The notes under the pieces are model-generated. The model had not been told where the DNA came from, did no database searches, and was given only the letters and a program-made list of their open reading frames with translations. DNA of 64,000 nucleotides from Acephala macrosclerotiorum (lineage: Eukaryota > Ascomycota > Leotiomycetes > Helotiales > Mollisiaceae): contig MU119210.1 of the NCBI GenBank assembly GCA_014904845.1, positions 310,001 to 374,000 of the forward strand, read 5' to 3'. Below are positions 11,994-23,869 of this stretch, piece by piece. The position numbers and the translations under genes were made by a program. How positions within the stretch are numbered: position 1 is the stretch's first letter; every line of letters begins with the position of its first letter.

Positions 11994-14900
11994 GGCTCTG
12001 CTGTATCCTTCGTTGCGACAAAATGTTGTTTGTGTTAGCGACGACGGTGTGGTGGTGTCGTGTTCAAAAGGTGAGATCGATTCTCCGTGTCGTCTCGCAG
12101 ATGAAAAAGTAACGTTTACGACGCAGCTGTCATGTCGCAGAAGAGTGAATCGGGTGTTGAAAGTTGACGGACGGTCTCAGGTCTCTCCTTTTCCCAGCAT
12201 ACCCCAGCCGTAAATTAAGCAACGCGTCGCTTCGGCGGCACTTTGATTCGCCGGTGACGGTTTGTATATTTGATTGAGGTCGCGATAATAGCAACAGAGT
12301 TTGGAGAGGTCGGATAGGCGCGTTGCCGGGGGGTCGCGTACGAGGAGAACAAGGGAAACCTCAGCACGGTGAAGGTGAGGATAAGATAGAGAGAAGGAGT
12401 GCAGAGCAGAGCAGAGGCAGGAGGATAGGATGAGATGATGGCGACGACAAACGGCACGGCCAGGTACCGTACCACATTCACTGGTTGGTCCCAGAGCCGG
12501 GCCAGCTCCCTTGCACTCACTCATTCACTGCACTGCAGGCACGCTGCGGAAGAAAAGGAGGCCGCTAGCCACTATTTTCCCTGGAACTAGGCCTCTTTGA
12601 GGCTTCGGTGCACACCTTCACGCGAAGGTGCCTGACATCGGCGTTTGCCCGGCTTGCTATACGGAGGTATTTTCAGGGGGGCACGCCTCTCGGAAGGAAG
12701 AGAGGAAGAGAGCCAGGCAATCAGCACCGTGGGATCTCGGCCCTGATGCGAGCAAGGAGAGACTGGATCTCGATACAACGCGCTCTGCTCCTCTGCTCCT
12801 CTGCTCCTCTGCTCCACGGCTCCACGGCTCATCGTTACACTGACGCGACAGTAACGCAGCAACTGCATCAAAACACAACAGAGCACATGTGACCACACGA
12901 CTCAGAGTCAACTTAAGTCTCTACACTGATCCACTGTGATACTGGCCCGGGTGGTTGCAACGACGGACGTCGCTTCCTTCTCCTCGCCAATATGCCTCCG
13001 AATATACCGCGGGGCACCGATCCCAAAACATCTTGTGTGTGCTCATCTGCGGGCTTGAGCTAGAGCGAACGGAGGGCATTTCCATGCATGAAGTCCCCCC
13101 AAGAGCGTCCGCTCCCAAGTCAGCACAACAGCAGCCCTGCTCATAGTACCATTCTCCACCAGCTGAATATCCGAAGTCATCGACCATCCGAAGTCCAAGC
13201 GTCCCTTTCCTTTGCAGAATGTTGGAGGACGCGGTGCAGTCTAGATCTCGATATCGTCGACGACCGAGGCATCGCCCAGCTTTTGGTCAAAGTTTAAATC
13301 ATAGGCGACCGCAAAATGGCGCTTATGGTTAAAGGGGGATTACCACGGCTTTAAATGGCCCAGTCCCCCGGTGGCGATCGGATACTCGATACCAGTATTT
13401 TCAATCCTCGGATTCTGGTATGCTCAAAGTGTCAGCGGCGTCAATAAACGATGCTACATTTCCAGCACGGTATCAGTATCATCAGTTTCTAGTCTCGACG
13501 CGTATTTGGACGGCGTGTGGTTAGGAAGATAAATTGGAACCGTCCGCTTTTAGAGCAGCCTTATTCTCCGAACGTTGGTTTAAGATTGCGGTTTCCACTT
13601 CTGGACGATCACAGCTGTTTCACGATGTCGAGGGCGCTGACCTTTTGAAGCTATTCCCTCTCCAGAATCGTCAATCACGATCACTTTGTTAGCGAGAGTC
13701 TGGATTTGTGGCGGTTGCGAAATGAGCACACGAGCGCCACAGACCTTTGGCTGCTTTTTAACGTTAATGACGCTGGCTAGAGTCAAGCCTCACCTGTACT
13801 GTACTGGACCTCCTCGGACATGACGGCACAGAAACGTTCGATCAGATCTCCAAATTCTTCTCCCACACCACCCCCTGCTTCGCAGATACGGACGACTTGA
13901 TCTTCACCACACCGCCTTCGCGACCCAGGGTTTATCACAGTGATCAGAGACAGGGTCAAAAATGAGACAAGCCTCGGCACAAAACCCCCGTCGGTGGACA
14001 CACCTCGAGATGTTCTGTACCCGAGTAGCTTTCCTTCGCGGCCTTCTCGTTCAAAGAACACACGCCTAGGCGCTATCACATCTTGAAATGTCGCAAATCT
14101 CATCGGATCTTGTGCCATCTTGCATACCTCCGTTTTGCAAACGCTCTGACGGTCGAGAGTCCGATGACATCGATCTTCAAACCTCAGAGATTTCTTGATT
14201 CGTCTCATGGCCCGCTCCTGGCGAAATATCATCGCAAGCTTCGTCTCGCTCTCAAGAAAATGTCTGCTTTGACATGAGACATTTCTATATTAAACGGCCA
14301 CTATCTGACCGCGTAGATTCAACATCGCTTCAGCTTACGCAAATCGACGGGCTCTCTTTTGATCACAACGGGGTCTGGTCCATGGTCTGAGCATACGGGA
14401 AGAATATTGATAAGCTCCAGGCCTGTCTCCCGAGAACCCACACACCAAACAACTCAATGACAGCCAATCTGCAAAGCATGCCGCTGTCACGAGTCTCTAT
14501 GAGCCTTCCTTTTACAACGGACTTGCATGTAACTACCGGATCTTGCTCCGTGCAGCAAGTCTAGACGCTGGATAAAGATACTCATGCAAGGCGAAGTCGT
14601 CCAAGCGTGCATGCAGGACTTAGCTCTCTGCGCACGGATATCAGAAGTTTATGTTTCCACTTTTCGTTTCCAGTCTTCACTCGAGTTTGGGGAACTCAAG
14701 AATCGGAGGTAGCCTCTTTGGTCTTAGGGTGTATTCTTCATCCTCCACTTTGACAACTTGTAAACAACCATGTTTGAATATTTCGTGATGTTGGCCTGAA
14801 TTTTACGGGTAAAGAGCGAAGACCCGAGTGGGCCGAAAGCATGAAGATATATCTTTCAGATATTCAGCTTTCATCTTTGTATATGAGCATGAGTCAAAAT

Positions 14901-15088
14901 GACTACAATCAACGAGGCGTTGTCTAGTCCAGATATCAAGCATGACTCGTGGGATCAGGGTCCATCCTTAACCTTCAGCCTCCGCGCACGTTCAAGCCTC
15001 AGCTCTCTCCATGATCTGATTCGCGTCTGTTTCTTGCCATTGCCTATGATATGCATCAGCATGACTTTCACACCTCAAAAATAGCATC
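11994..15088. other. Long intergenic region upstream of kinesin and acyltransferase
   Basis: About 3.1 kb lie between two divergent genes. The kinesin-proximal part holds a CT/GA-rich leader (12,380-12,430) and an 8-bp minisatellite (12,787-12,830). A minus-strand open frame at 13,783-14,232 (149 codons) has no recognisable domain and no convincing splice partner, so it is not called. Nothing else is supported. Confidence 0.5.
12787..12830. repeat. 8-bp minisatellite
   Basis: Three copies of GCTCCTCT are followed by two of GCTCCACG and a partial GCTC. The unit is 8 bp, so the array shifts frame at every copy and is not coding. Confidence 0.9.
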
Positions 15089-16666
15089 ATGTCCCCTCCC
15101 CCACCACTAAACACCTCCAGCTACGCCTGGAAACACCTTTCCTCCTCGCCTTCAATATGGCAACGTCCAACTCTGGCCGGGGAGTCCATGTGGTCCTCTC
15201 GACCGAAAGACCTCCACTCCCTCTTCATATGCACTGCACTGACATTCTTCCCTCCTATTCTCCGTCGGACATTCAAAGCTACCACCAAATATACATGGTC
15301 ACTCCTCCTCTTTTCCGTTCCCGAGCTTGGTAGCCGCACGAAAAGCGGGAGGGACGGGAAGTCTTTTATGCAGTATCATACACCTTCACTTCAAGCCGCC
15401 GAAGAATGGATCTCCCGAACTTATTCCTGCTCATCCACAACCTCAAAACAAGATTTTCAAGAGTTGCGGCAGACGTTACTTGCCGCGAAACAAGGACATG
15501 ATGAAGATAATGCGTTTTTACTCTCATGTGCAGGACTTGATGAGGATGAGCATGGAAATAAGGTTGAGCTAGTGAAGCATGCTCAGATCATGATGTGCGT
15601 AGATCATCAGGTTGCAGATGGAATAGGAGTCTACATCTTACTCGGAAAATATCTCACGCTACTTGCTTCCGAGCTCGGTAGAAGGCCTGGTGGTGCGGAG
15701 ATGGAGATGAGGTGGGAGGAAAGCTGGAAGAATCTATCGCCGCCTTGGATACTGCGTATGAATGATGAGCAAGTATTTTCTGGGAAGGAGTATGAGGAGA
15801 TTGCGGAGAGGAATCGAGATGTTATTCTTAATAAGTCGGTGGGTTAAATTTACTTCACTCTCATTTTCACTTCAAGTTCTTTTCATCTGATTTATTAGCA
15901 GAAACAAAACCCAGGCCTCCCCCTCCTCTCCCCCATCCACCCTAACCTCCCCTCAACACAAGAAACCCACTTCATGACCTTCACCACCTCACAAACAACC
16001 GCCCTCCTGCATGCCATCAAAAACATCATCTCCCCAACCTCAAATATCACGCACCTGGGCCATGCAGCCATGGTGCTAGCTCTCCTGCGCTTCCTCCCGC
16101 AAAATTCTCAACCGACGTCCACCCGAGCCCTCTACTCACCATGTTGGCTTAATGGACGTCGGTATCTGCAAGATACTGGGTTAATGAGGGATTATGTACC
16201 GATTTGTCAATCCTTTGCTCCGGTGGTATTTGATTTGAAGGAACCGGTGGTGGGGAAGGAGGCGGGGAAGGAGGAGGTTAGGGAGAAGTTAGTGAAGGCG
16301 TGCAGGATGGCTACGGAGGAGTATAGGGGGATTAGGGAGAGGAGGAGTATGTTGCCTGGGTGTGTGATTTTGTTTGAAGAACTTGGGCAGAAGATGTCCA
16401 TTGTAGCAGAGCAGAAGGAGACGAGTGCTTCTCAAGCGGGGATCAAGAAGATTAATGAATCTCTACAGACAGCCGACCCAGTAAACCCCCTCTTCATCTC
16501 CCGCTCTCAAGCTAACCAAACTAACTCCCCAAAGTTCTTCCTCAGCGACGGCATAATAGAACAATACATCTCCCACTCCTACCCTTTCCCCACCAATTCC
16601 AACTCAGGGCCACTCATCACAGTAGACGATGTCCAATTCGCTGCTAATGCTGAGAAGAATCTGTAA
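15089..16666 (+). CDS. Chloramphenicol-acetyltransferase-like acyltransferase
   Basis: Two exons, 15089-15838 and 15899-16666, give 505 residues. The 60-nt intron is GTGGGT..TTATTAG, phase 0. An overlapping CAG acceptor 3 nt further on would drop one Gln. The protein has the HxxxDG active-site signature of the CoA-dependent acyltransferase superfamily (CAT, BAHD, condensation domains) as HQVADG at residues 173-178, inside a hydrophobic VDHQVADGIGVYILLGKY context. The second exon carries a long hydrophilic stretch and a C-terminal segment, SNSGPLITVDDVQF, resembling the second half of such folds. No BAHD-type DFGWG motif is visible, so it is closer to the fungal uncharacterised CAT-like group than to classical BAHD enzymes. 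There is no signal peptide. Substrate is unknown, and no biosynthetic cluster partners sit beside it. Confidence 0.75.
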
Positions 16667-16994
16667 ACTCTCTTCCCCTCCCCTCAGCTTTTCTTCTTAA
16701 TTTGCCAGGAAATGCTGATATTGAGAATAGAATCGTAAGAATGAGCAGCTGGCGAGGCCAGACAACAGTTTCCGGGGAGTGGAAAGGTAACGATTTTGAG
16801 AAGGGAATGGTGATTGGTTTCTTGGAGGATGTAGTAGGGATTATGATGAGTATTGTCGATGATGAGGAGATGAAATGAGACAGGTGCTATTGAGAGGATG
16901 ACTATAAGAGACTCAAATATTTGCCTAATAATATCAATATACATTATATGCTCCTGATTTTCAGGAGAGTAGAGTTAACTAATATCCTCCTTGA

Positions 16995-17501
16995 TGTCCG
17001 GGAGACTTTAGGACAAAGGAGACGGCAGCACCATCGACTTTAGCATCTGGTGATGAAGACTCCTATGATGGTCGGTCGGAGACTGGTCTAGCACCAAAGT
17101 TCAACGTCCTAAAACTCACCACGTATTACCGAGATCTTTTTAAGAACTCCTCGGCTTCGATGAGCTAGACGGATGGAGCAAGTGACATAGCCAACTTAGT
17201 AAGGCAAGAAATGGTCAATACCCCTATAGCCGTATTGTTTCGGCAAGTCTCCTTCGAAAACCATGCCGAGTCAAAATACACAAAAGCTAAGTGGATGGAT
17301 TACCTGCATAATTTCAGTCTCTTAAGGGACTTCTTGCGGGACCCTGCCGCCCGATTCCTACCGGACCTCGCAAACCATTCGTTTTGGCGTACTTTGGCAA
17401 ATAGCAGCAACGGTCTCCCCACTCAGTTTCATCCCTTGCTCCCACTAAAGTACAAGCAACTATACATGTTAGGGTGGTCACGTGCACTAGCTTCCACCTA
17501 G
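16995..17501 (+). pseudogene. Unknown relic reading frame interrupted by TAG
   Basis: One frame is open for 168 codons except for a TAG at 17166-17168. It reads with normal protein composition on both sides (FNVLKLTTYYRDLFKNSS before, WMDYLHNFSLLRDFLRDP after) and ends SRALAST before a stop. No family is recognised. It sits about 110 bp upstream of the perfect hairpin at 17,614, so a mobile-element origin is possible but unproven. Confidence 0.35.
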
Positions 17502-17613
17502 CTCCTACCTTATTTACAGCTCTCTAGAGCTCTCTACTCTTTAGACAGACGCACCAATACACACAGACTTTCCAGACAAGACCTACTACGCTGAGACCGT
17601 GGTATATCTTGCG

Positions 17614-17643
17614 GTGAGGACTGTTATAATACATAGTCCTCAC
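17614..17643. repeat. Perfect 9-bp inverted repeat (hairpin)
   Basis: GTGAGGACT (17614-17622) and AGTCCTCAC (17635-17643) are perfect reverse complements around a 12-nt AT-rich loop. It could be an element end or a terminator-like structure. No second copy that would define an element was seen in the window. Confidence 0.85.
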
Positions 17644-18062
17644 ACTAATGATCCACACCGCAGCCAAGGGATTCGTCCTTGCACCCGGTTGGGATGCGTA
17701 CCCTCAGAAACAAGTGGTGGTAGCACAGTGCTCAAAGGTGGTGAAGAGTTGCAATATACTAAGGCCAATACCCCATAGCAAGTCAAACATTACAGCGGAG
17801 CAGCAGGGCGGAGATGTAGGCGATGTGCAACAAAACCATCTAGAGTGAAGACAGAGAGCTGGACATTCAACGATAGGAAGAGACAATAACAGCCCCCAAA
17901 GTCAGAACAGAGAGTCGGATAGAAGCAAAAGTCGCTGGTGGCGTACTAGGTTGGAGAAGGAAGGTGGTCTCTGGTCTCAAGGCCTCGCTGGAAGGATGGC
18001 TGGGGCGCAAAGTCTACGAGAAGCTGGGACACTGGAAAGATACTTTCTTGGATCATGGCTTG

Positions 18063-18103
18063 GGATGGATGGATGGATGGGTGGTGGTGGTGGTGGTGGT
18101 GGT
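18063..18103. repeat. GGAT / GGT microsatellite
   Basis: Four GGAT units (18063-18078) are followed by eight GGT units (18080-18103). It makes spurious poly-Gly and poly-His frames. Confidence 0.95.
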
Positions 18104-18376
18104 GAAGGACTTGTAAGCGATTTCGGAAAAGGTGACCACTCCGTATCATGATACTCGCAGAGATACCATGCCACACAATGTCTCCCTCAAAAGGAACCGG
18201 ACATTGATAACTAGCACAAGAAATGAAATGTCCCAGCCGAGCTCAAAGGCCATGATTGGCAAATATTATTTCATAACCAGATATGGGGTATCATGACCAG
18301 TACAACGCCTTCTAAAAGCAAACCATGAACTCCTTCTTATGCTGACGAACTCCGTCCTATGCCTTTAGATTTGCAA

Positions 18377-19615
18377 TCAAGCATCAACCATAGTCGTATC
18401 CCCATCCTTGCCACGCAGCTCCTGCATCATGGCAAGTATCTCCTCCTTCCACTCTCTATACTCTGCCCTCTTGTCCGCGGACAAATAATCATACTTCGCC
18501 TGATACATCGTATCCGGTTTCCTCTCTCCCCCCACCACCAAGCCTTCCTCATCCTCATCCCCTATCTCCCTCTCCAACTCCTGCTCCACATCAACATCCA
18601 CCATCTCCCCCTCAACCCCACCCCCCTCAGGCACATTCAGCCACCAATCCCCCCTCTTCCACCCCCTCTCATTAACCTCCCTATTCCACTCCATAACATC
18701 CTTAACCTCCACTCCATCCCACCCCCTCCATTCTTCCTCCCCATCCCCAACCCTCTTCAAAACCCACTCTTCCCCCTTAGCCCTCTCAATCACATCCCTA
18801 GCCATTTTCTGCCTTTGACTTGTCTCTATCCCTCTATCTTCTTTTCTCCTCATCTTAACCACAACAAGGAACCAGATGGACGCTATCAGGGCTGGGATTT
18901 TCGCATTCCCCAGATCCCCACTGACTATTGCTTCAACCTCAGGCTTTAGACACGGCGCCGTAAGCAGTGTCTCAACACCAGCCAAGATATGTGGATACGC
19001 TTTCGGTGTCTCCATCTCCTTGCACAAGAACCTAATAACCCACTCTACCCATCTCGGTACCTTTGAGTCTTTCTCCGGCTTGGAGGCATATTTGAGGCCT
19101 CGTTTTGGTGTCCTATGCGCAGCAGCTTTCGATGTAGAGGTAGGAGTAGAAGCAGAAAACGACCTAAAGCTCTGCTCCTTCCCCGGCGTCCCCCTCTGCT
19201 TCCCAGCCAACGCCTTAGCCGTCCCCTCCCTCGCCTCCCTCTTCGCCTTCGCCCTCGCGGCAGAAGTTACCAACGTCCTATCAAAATACGCATACAGCTT
19301 CCCATAAACCCTCGGTGGGATTGGAGGTCTGGATTCGATTTGCGGGAGGTTGAGGGTTGTTTTGAGTCTGTAGGGTCTAGATTAGCTATTTTGATGCATG
19401 GAGATGGTAAGGTGGAGGGCAATGGAGCGGTACCGTTCACAAGCTAGATTCGCGCAAGCATATACTCGCGCGACCTCTTCTTCGGCTTTGAGGTTGGAAC
19501 ATTTGTTGCGCGATTGGGAGAGGAGGGAATCTGCTAGTTCGACGAGCTCGCGGGGGAGAGCGCCAGAGTGTCGGGGGATGAGGTTTAGGAGTGTGAGTTC
19601 GATTGGACGGCTCAT
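18377..19615 (-). CDS. ORC6: Origin recognition complex subunit 6
   Basis: ORC6 is the TFIIB-like subunit of the complex that marks replication origins and helps load MCM helicase. Two exons, 19615-19434 and 19367-18377, give 1173 nt and 390 residues. The 66-nt intron (GTACCG..CTACAG) restores ACERLKTTLNLPQIESRPPIPPRV, which is typical of fungal ORC6. The first exon has the cyclin-like N-terminal repeat (IELTLLNLIP...LPRELVELADSLLSQSR...LKAEEEVARVYACANLACER). The second continues YGKLYAYFDRTL, a Ser/Thr/Lys-rich linker, then the second helical repeat (PRWVEWVIRFLCKEM..). The C-terminal third is very rich in Glu, Trp and Val (about residues 250-350), more acidic than usual, and ends KDGDTTMVDA. 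The unspliced first exon would run into a stop after SMHQNS, so the intron is required. Confidence 0.93.
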
Positions 19616-20024
19616 TTTTGGTGGTTGTTGTAGAATGAGGTGGACATGGAAGCATGGTTCTCACGAACTCGAGTTGGTAGTCGTTGAGCAAGCTCGTCAA
19701 AGGTGGCCCGTGCATTTCGTGCAAGTCTCGCGTTAAGGGGGCTTTGAGGACGAATATCCGACGTCTATTTCTAATTTCTACTTGTTGAATTATTGGTTAT
19801 TCATTTGAAACAAAGATGTCGGGAAAACATCTTCCATTTGTTTAATCCTTTGATGTTGAGAGCAAACTATAACCGCTGGGTCTAAGCGCAATGTCTTTAG
19901 CCATCTCCCCTGATCTCCTCTTGGTAACATGAATCCCAAATCTTATTTAAATAAAAAAAAATACTTTTATCAATCGATATCCTCCCTTCACCTTCATCCC
20001 CAAGAAATTCATACATCGGCGTAT
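19616..20024. other. Intergenic, ORC6 promoter side
   Basis: This is about 410 bp between the ORC6 start and the next minus-strand gene's stop. It is AT-rich, with an A run near 19,952-19,962. No coding frame or RNA gene was seen. Confidence 0.5.
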
Positions 20025-21035
20025 CTAATATGCAGCAGTGCCCGCCAGCCCCGCCCTAGCCATCATCATCAACTTTCGAGAAGGATTAACGCACTGTGCT
20101 GTCAAACAGATGCCCGGCTTCTCGTTCGACGGCTGAGGGCAGCAAGTGTTGACTGCACAAATAGATCCAGAATTGCAGTCTCCGTCGGTAGCACCTACAT
20201 TCCTAGGTCAGCTTACATCATGTGCATGTCGAGAGATATCACAACCCCGGATATGAGGGCAAAAGTATATCTCCAGGGTTTGAAGCAACGGAAAGAGAAG
20301 GAGAAACTCACAAGGTGTCGAGCCATCACAAAGAGCATTTGCTCCACAGAACCCATTACCAGGCTCAGGTCTAGTAGACGAGAAGCAGAAACAGTTGGCG
20401 CCATCATTGCAAGTCTGAAAGCTACCGCACGTCTTGGCTACACAGGCTGTGCTGTTGCAGGAACCATTCTCGCAGACGCCTGATGAGCAGACAGTACCAC
20501 AGGAGCCGCAATTCGAAGGATCGGTGAGAAGGTTGGCAGTACAGCTTGGTGCTGATGATGAAGATGTGCTGGGGGAGGTGGCTTTAACAATGGTTGTTGC
20601 GGTCATATTTGATGTGATGGTGACGGTAGATGGCTGTCTGGTTAGCTGTAGTTCGACTCATGGCTGCAGAGTACTCACAGAAGCTGTGTAGGTGGTAGGC
20701 AAAACTCCAAGGCAAGAACATGCGCTGCCATAAGAGCCAGGATCGGTACAGACTCTAGCATAGAATGGAATGCCAGGAGTGGGAATCTGACGCTTCGCAA
20801 GATTGACCGTCGTAGTGGCTACAATTTCGGTCAGGTGAACAGTGACGGTGGGTGTGATGGTCTTTTGGAAGAAGCTCTTGCAGTCAGCCTTCGCAATCGA
20901 TGAGTGAGAGTTGCCGAGCTGGGTTCTAGTGACCGCACGAGCACAATTGTCACTAGAGCATCCTGGATCTCTCTTGGCAATTGTAGCGAGTACAGTCCCA
21001 GCGAAGAAGACGGGGAGAGTGAAGTGAAACTTCAT
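20025..21035 (-). CDS. Secreted Cys-rich protein, function unknown
   Basis: Three exons, 21035-20679, 20633-20312 and 20194-20025, give 849 nt and 282 residues. The introns are 45 nt (GTGAGT..CTAACCAGACAG) and 117 nt (GTGAGT..ATGTAG). It starts with a signal peptide (MKFHFTLPVFFAGTVLA) followed by a possible dibasic processing site (AKRDPGC). A Thr/Val-rich middle is probably O-glycosylated (TITPTVTVHLTEIVATTTV, SPSTSSSSA). A dense Cys-rich half follows, with spaced motifs NCGSCGTVC, CENGSCNSTACVAKTC, CQ-like pairs and a CC in AVNTCCPQ near the end. The Cys pattern suggests an extracellular disulphide-stabilised module of the kind common in fungal surface or effector-like proteins, but no named domain is recognised. 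All exon phases agree. Confidence 0.78.
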
Positions 21036-22278
21036 GTTGAAAGTAGAGAGCTTCGCGTGGGCAGTGAGTCTTCTGAGGAGATGTTTGAGAATTTGCGAAG
21101 AGAAGCAGATGAGAAGGAGTTACAAAACTATGTTTGAATCGAGTGTGGAAGGGGCATTAGAGTGTTGGCAACGAAAACAGGAAAGTCATCGGCTCGTTAC
21201 TTCTGCATTTGGCCCTCAGCCTCTTCATTTTTGAGTTTTGACGTGATACAAGAATCGGACCACGACATGAGAACTAGTACTTCGCCGTGGAGATACTCTT
21301 GGCACTTTCAACGCGCGTGTTCCAACATTCCCCTTTATTTCCGGAGTTGTGAGTGGTCACGAACAACGGCCGTACGGCAAAAGTGGTTGATCTCGCATTG
21401 GAACCTCGGTCACTAGACCTGAGATTTGAAGGCTTGCTTGAGAAAGAGAAGGTACGATTGAGAATCTTTGAGCTATGTTCAATAATCGATACGAGAAGGA
21501 GATGAGATGTCTGACGATTCTCGAACCAAAATTGCAGCCCTCCGCGTTGGCGCTTCGTGCTACTCCCGTGAACATCGATGCAGCCCCAATGTATTCTATG
21601 CTGTGTTCCTGCATTAGCAGTAGCAGATCTTAGCGACGGAGTCGGTGCCCCGCACGAACGTTGTTTGTACACCCTCAAGGCGTAATAGACCGGAGTGAAG
21701 AGTTTTCCGAGGGATGAGAGGTCGAGGTCGCTTATTTCGAGATGTAAAGGTTGGTGACTTCTCACGAGTACCTAGTGCTGTGTAATGCTCGTTTGCAAGA
21801 CTCATATGCTTGGCTTATTTCGTGGGTGACGAACTAGCACATTATCGGCTACTTATTTCTAGGGCTCCGATGGAAGCAGCATCCTTTGGGAACACAACCC
21901 CATTTTAGCGAACCATTTCCAATTGATTGATGGGATAGATGCTTGAAAAGTCGTTGAAAATGAGACCTGCATGGTTGGTATAGAGTGATGTATCGTAACA
22001 CGCTTAGCATGGCACGGCGTGAGCTGAGACCGTGAAGGATGACAACATTCCACACTTGTGGAAGAACCGTCATGTGGAGAAGCTGCGATTAAAGAGCAAT
22101 AAGAAAATTCGGGACCTAAATCTTTCTGACGAAGCCAACTAACTGTAGGAAAGGGGAGAAATGTGAGGAAAGTCAAGGATGGTAATGCTGCTCCTTAGAT
22201 GATATAGAAAAGCGGCGAAACTCGATTTGATGTTCAGCATTTTCTGGGATCCATTCGCAAGATGAAACGTATAATTCA
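21036..22278. other. Intergenic, no gene recognised
   Basis: About 1.2 kb lie between the start of the secreted-protein gene and the stop of the SDR gene. The longest frame (21,274-21,765 minus, 163 codons) has biased, non-protein-like composition and no splice support. Nothing is called. Confidence 0.5.
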
Positions 22279-23318
22279 TTAGCCCAACTTGCCCGGAACA
22301 AATGGGTGACCGGCACTTAGACCTCCATCAACAGCCCAGGCCTGGCCGTTAACATAGCTGCTCTCATCACTTCCAAGGAATAATGCTACCCTTGCAACCT
22401 CATCCGCATGAGCTCCTCTTCTCAACGGATTCAGCTGACCAATCTTCTTCTCCGTTCCCCTCGCTCTTGCAGCCTCGTACATAACAGCAGTCATGCCGGT
22501 CTCAATCACACCAGGGCATATAGCGTTGACGCGAATACCTGTACCAGCGAGTTGATATGAGAGGGTCTGGGCCAGAGAAACAACACCAGACTTCGAGGCC
22601 GAGTAGTCGCTTGAGCCAGCATTCGACCGCAAACCTGCTACGGAAGCAGTAGCTACAATGCTACCAGATGGATATTTCTTCTCTTCAGACGTCAACATCA
22701 TTGCTGGTGCTCCGTATTTGGCGGCGAGATGGACGCTGCAGTCATCAGCAAAATTCTGGATTCCGTATGCTAGGACAGATATACCTCACAACATTCGTCT
22801 TCAGCGTGTTCAAGAACTCCTCCCCCGATATCTCCGAGAATATCTTGGGTTGTCCGATGATTCCAGCATTGGCAAAGAATATGTCCAGTCTCCCGTATCT
22901 CTTCACTGCATCATCAACAACATCCTTCACAGCCTGCTCGTCCGAAGCATCAAATGTCCGGGTATGCACTTCGACATCCGGGTATAATGACGCAAGCTCA
23001 CGTTTGTGCGTTTCGAGGTTGGAATTGTTGAAGTCGCAAATGTACACAGCTCTTGCACCATTCTGCGCGAACTGATGTGCTGAGGCACGCCCAATACCTA
23101 GAGGAGAATTTGTGCCTATGCAAGGTCAGAATTATCGTGCTGGCGGTCAAGAAAAACTTGCCTGTAACAATTACCACTTTGCCCTTCGTTCTGGGTCCAT
23201 TGGAAGCTGGTGCAATTCTCTTCAGGACCGGGATGTCTTCGAAATTGCCTTGGTCTCCAATTGGGTTCACTAGCTGCTCGCTGAGAGCTGCAAGCCTTCT
23301 CTTCGCAGAGGATGTCAT
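22279..23318 (-). CDS. Short-chain dehydrogenase/reductase, intact
   Basis: Three exons, 23318-23162, 23115-22785 and 22735-22279, give 945 nt and 314 residues. It is an NAD(P)-dependent oxidoreductase of the classical SDR type. The cofactor motif TGTNSPLGIG is assembled across the first intron. It is followed by ICDFNNSN (end of beta-2), FFANAGIIG (NAG motif), the Ser region GSIVATASVAG, the catalytic SDYSASKSG (YxxxK) and ICPGVIETGMT. The C-terminus has VARVALFLGSDESSYVNGQAWAVDGG, typical of 3-oxoacyl-reductase-like SDRs. The first intron (23116-23161, 46 nt) begins GCAAGT, a GC-AG intron; no GT donor keeps the frame. The second is a normal 49-nt GT-AG intron. Substrate cannot be told from sequence. 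Confidence 0.9.
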
Positions 23319-23869
23319 GTTGATTCGCCTGCTCGAATTCTAGCAGAAGCGGTGAAGAGTTGTAGATGGTCAGGAGAACAGCAGGAAACAAAAGAATGTG
23401 TTCATGTCAGCTCTGAGGCTTCTCATGGCTTCTCATGCTGCTGATGCGGGGAGCTTCTTGATTCCCGAAGAAACCTGGGGCTGGGCCGAGGCCAACGATG
23501 AACCAATCACTGAACGCCGACGATAGTGGATCTGGACACCTAAGCAGGCATATTTTAGGGCTTGGGAGATAGGTAGGTACTGTATGCTGGAGCCGCAGCT
23601 GCTTCACTGGTTCGCGTTCAAAGTGTGACCGCACCCGCACATATTACACTCCACTGGTATTCGAATTCTCATGCGTTATTTGCGTGCTCGAAATTCTCTC
23701 ACTCTTTCCAAGATCACGCAAACCTAATGTAACCAAGACTATCAAATAGAAAAAGCTCCATGGGCACAATGTGAAGTGTTGAAATGTAAAAGTGCAGTAA
23801 GTTCAAGGACAATTTCATAACTCAGACATTTCGTTTGCGGCTGGACATTATTGGCGAGACCTCGCGAGA
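23319..23869. other. Divergent promoter region (SDR / TBC protein)
   Basis: About 550 bp separate the start codons of two divergently transcribed genes and should hold both promoters. No specific element could be assigned. Confidence 0.5.

Larger units (their letters stand above)
16667..18376. other. Gene-free stretch with relic frame, hairpin and simple repeats
   Basis: No intact gene was found between the acyltransferase stop and the ORC6 stop. The stretch contains a 168-codon relic frame (16,995-17,501), a perfect 9-bp inverted repeat (17,614-17,643) and a GGAT/GGT microsatellite (18,063-18,103), described separately. This mix suggests an old mobile-element insertion, but no transposase or reverse-transcriptase motif was seen. 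Confidence 0.5.

Noticed and set aside
12587..12911. Three overlapping frames with repeated SRGAEEQ or LLCSSAP
   Set aside because: Produced by the 8-bp minisatellite at 12,787-12,830.
13783..14232. 149-codon minus-strand frame upstream of the acyltransferase
   Set aside because: No recognisable domain, odd composition, and joining it to the frame at 13,580-13,786 leads quickly to a stop.
17951..18176. Poly-Gly, poly-His and poly-Pro frames
   Set aside because: Translations of the GGT microsatellite.
18359..18949. 196-codon plus-strand frame rich in Pro, Leu and Ile
   Set aside because: Antisense shadow of the ORC6 second exon.
21274..21765. 163-codon minus-strand frame
   Set aside because: Composition is not protein-like and there is no splice or family support.
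15089..23318. Secondary-metabolite cluster (acyltransferase, SDR, secreted protein)
   Set aside because: No synthase, P450 or cluster regulator is present, and ORC6 sits between the candidates.
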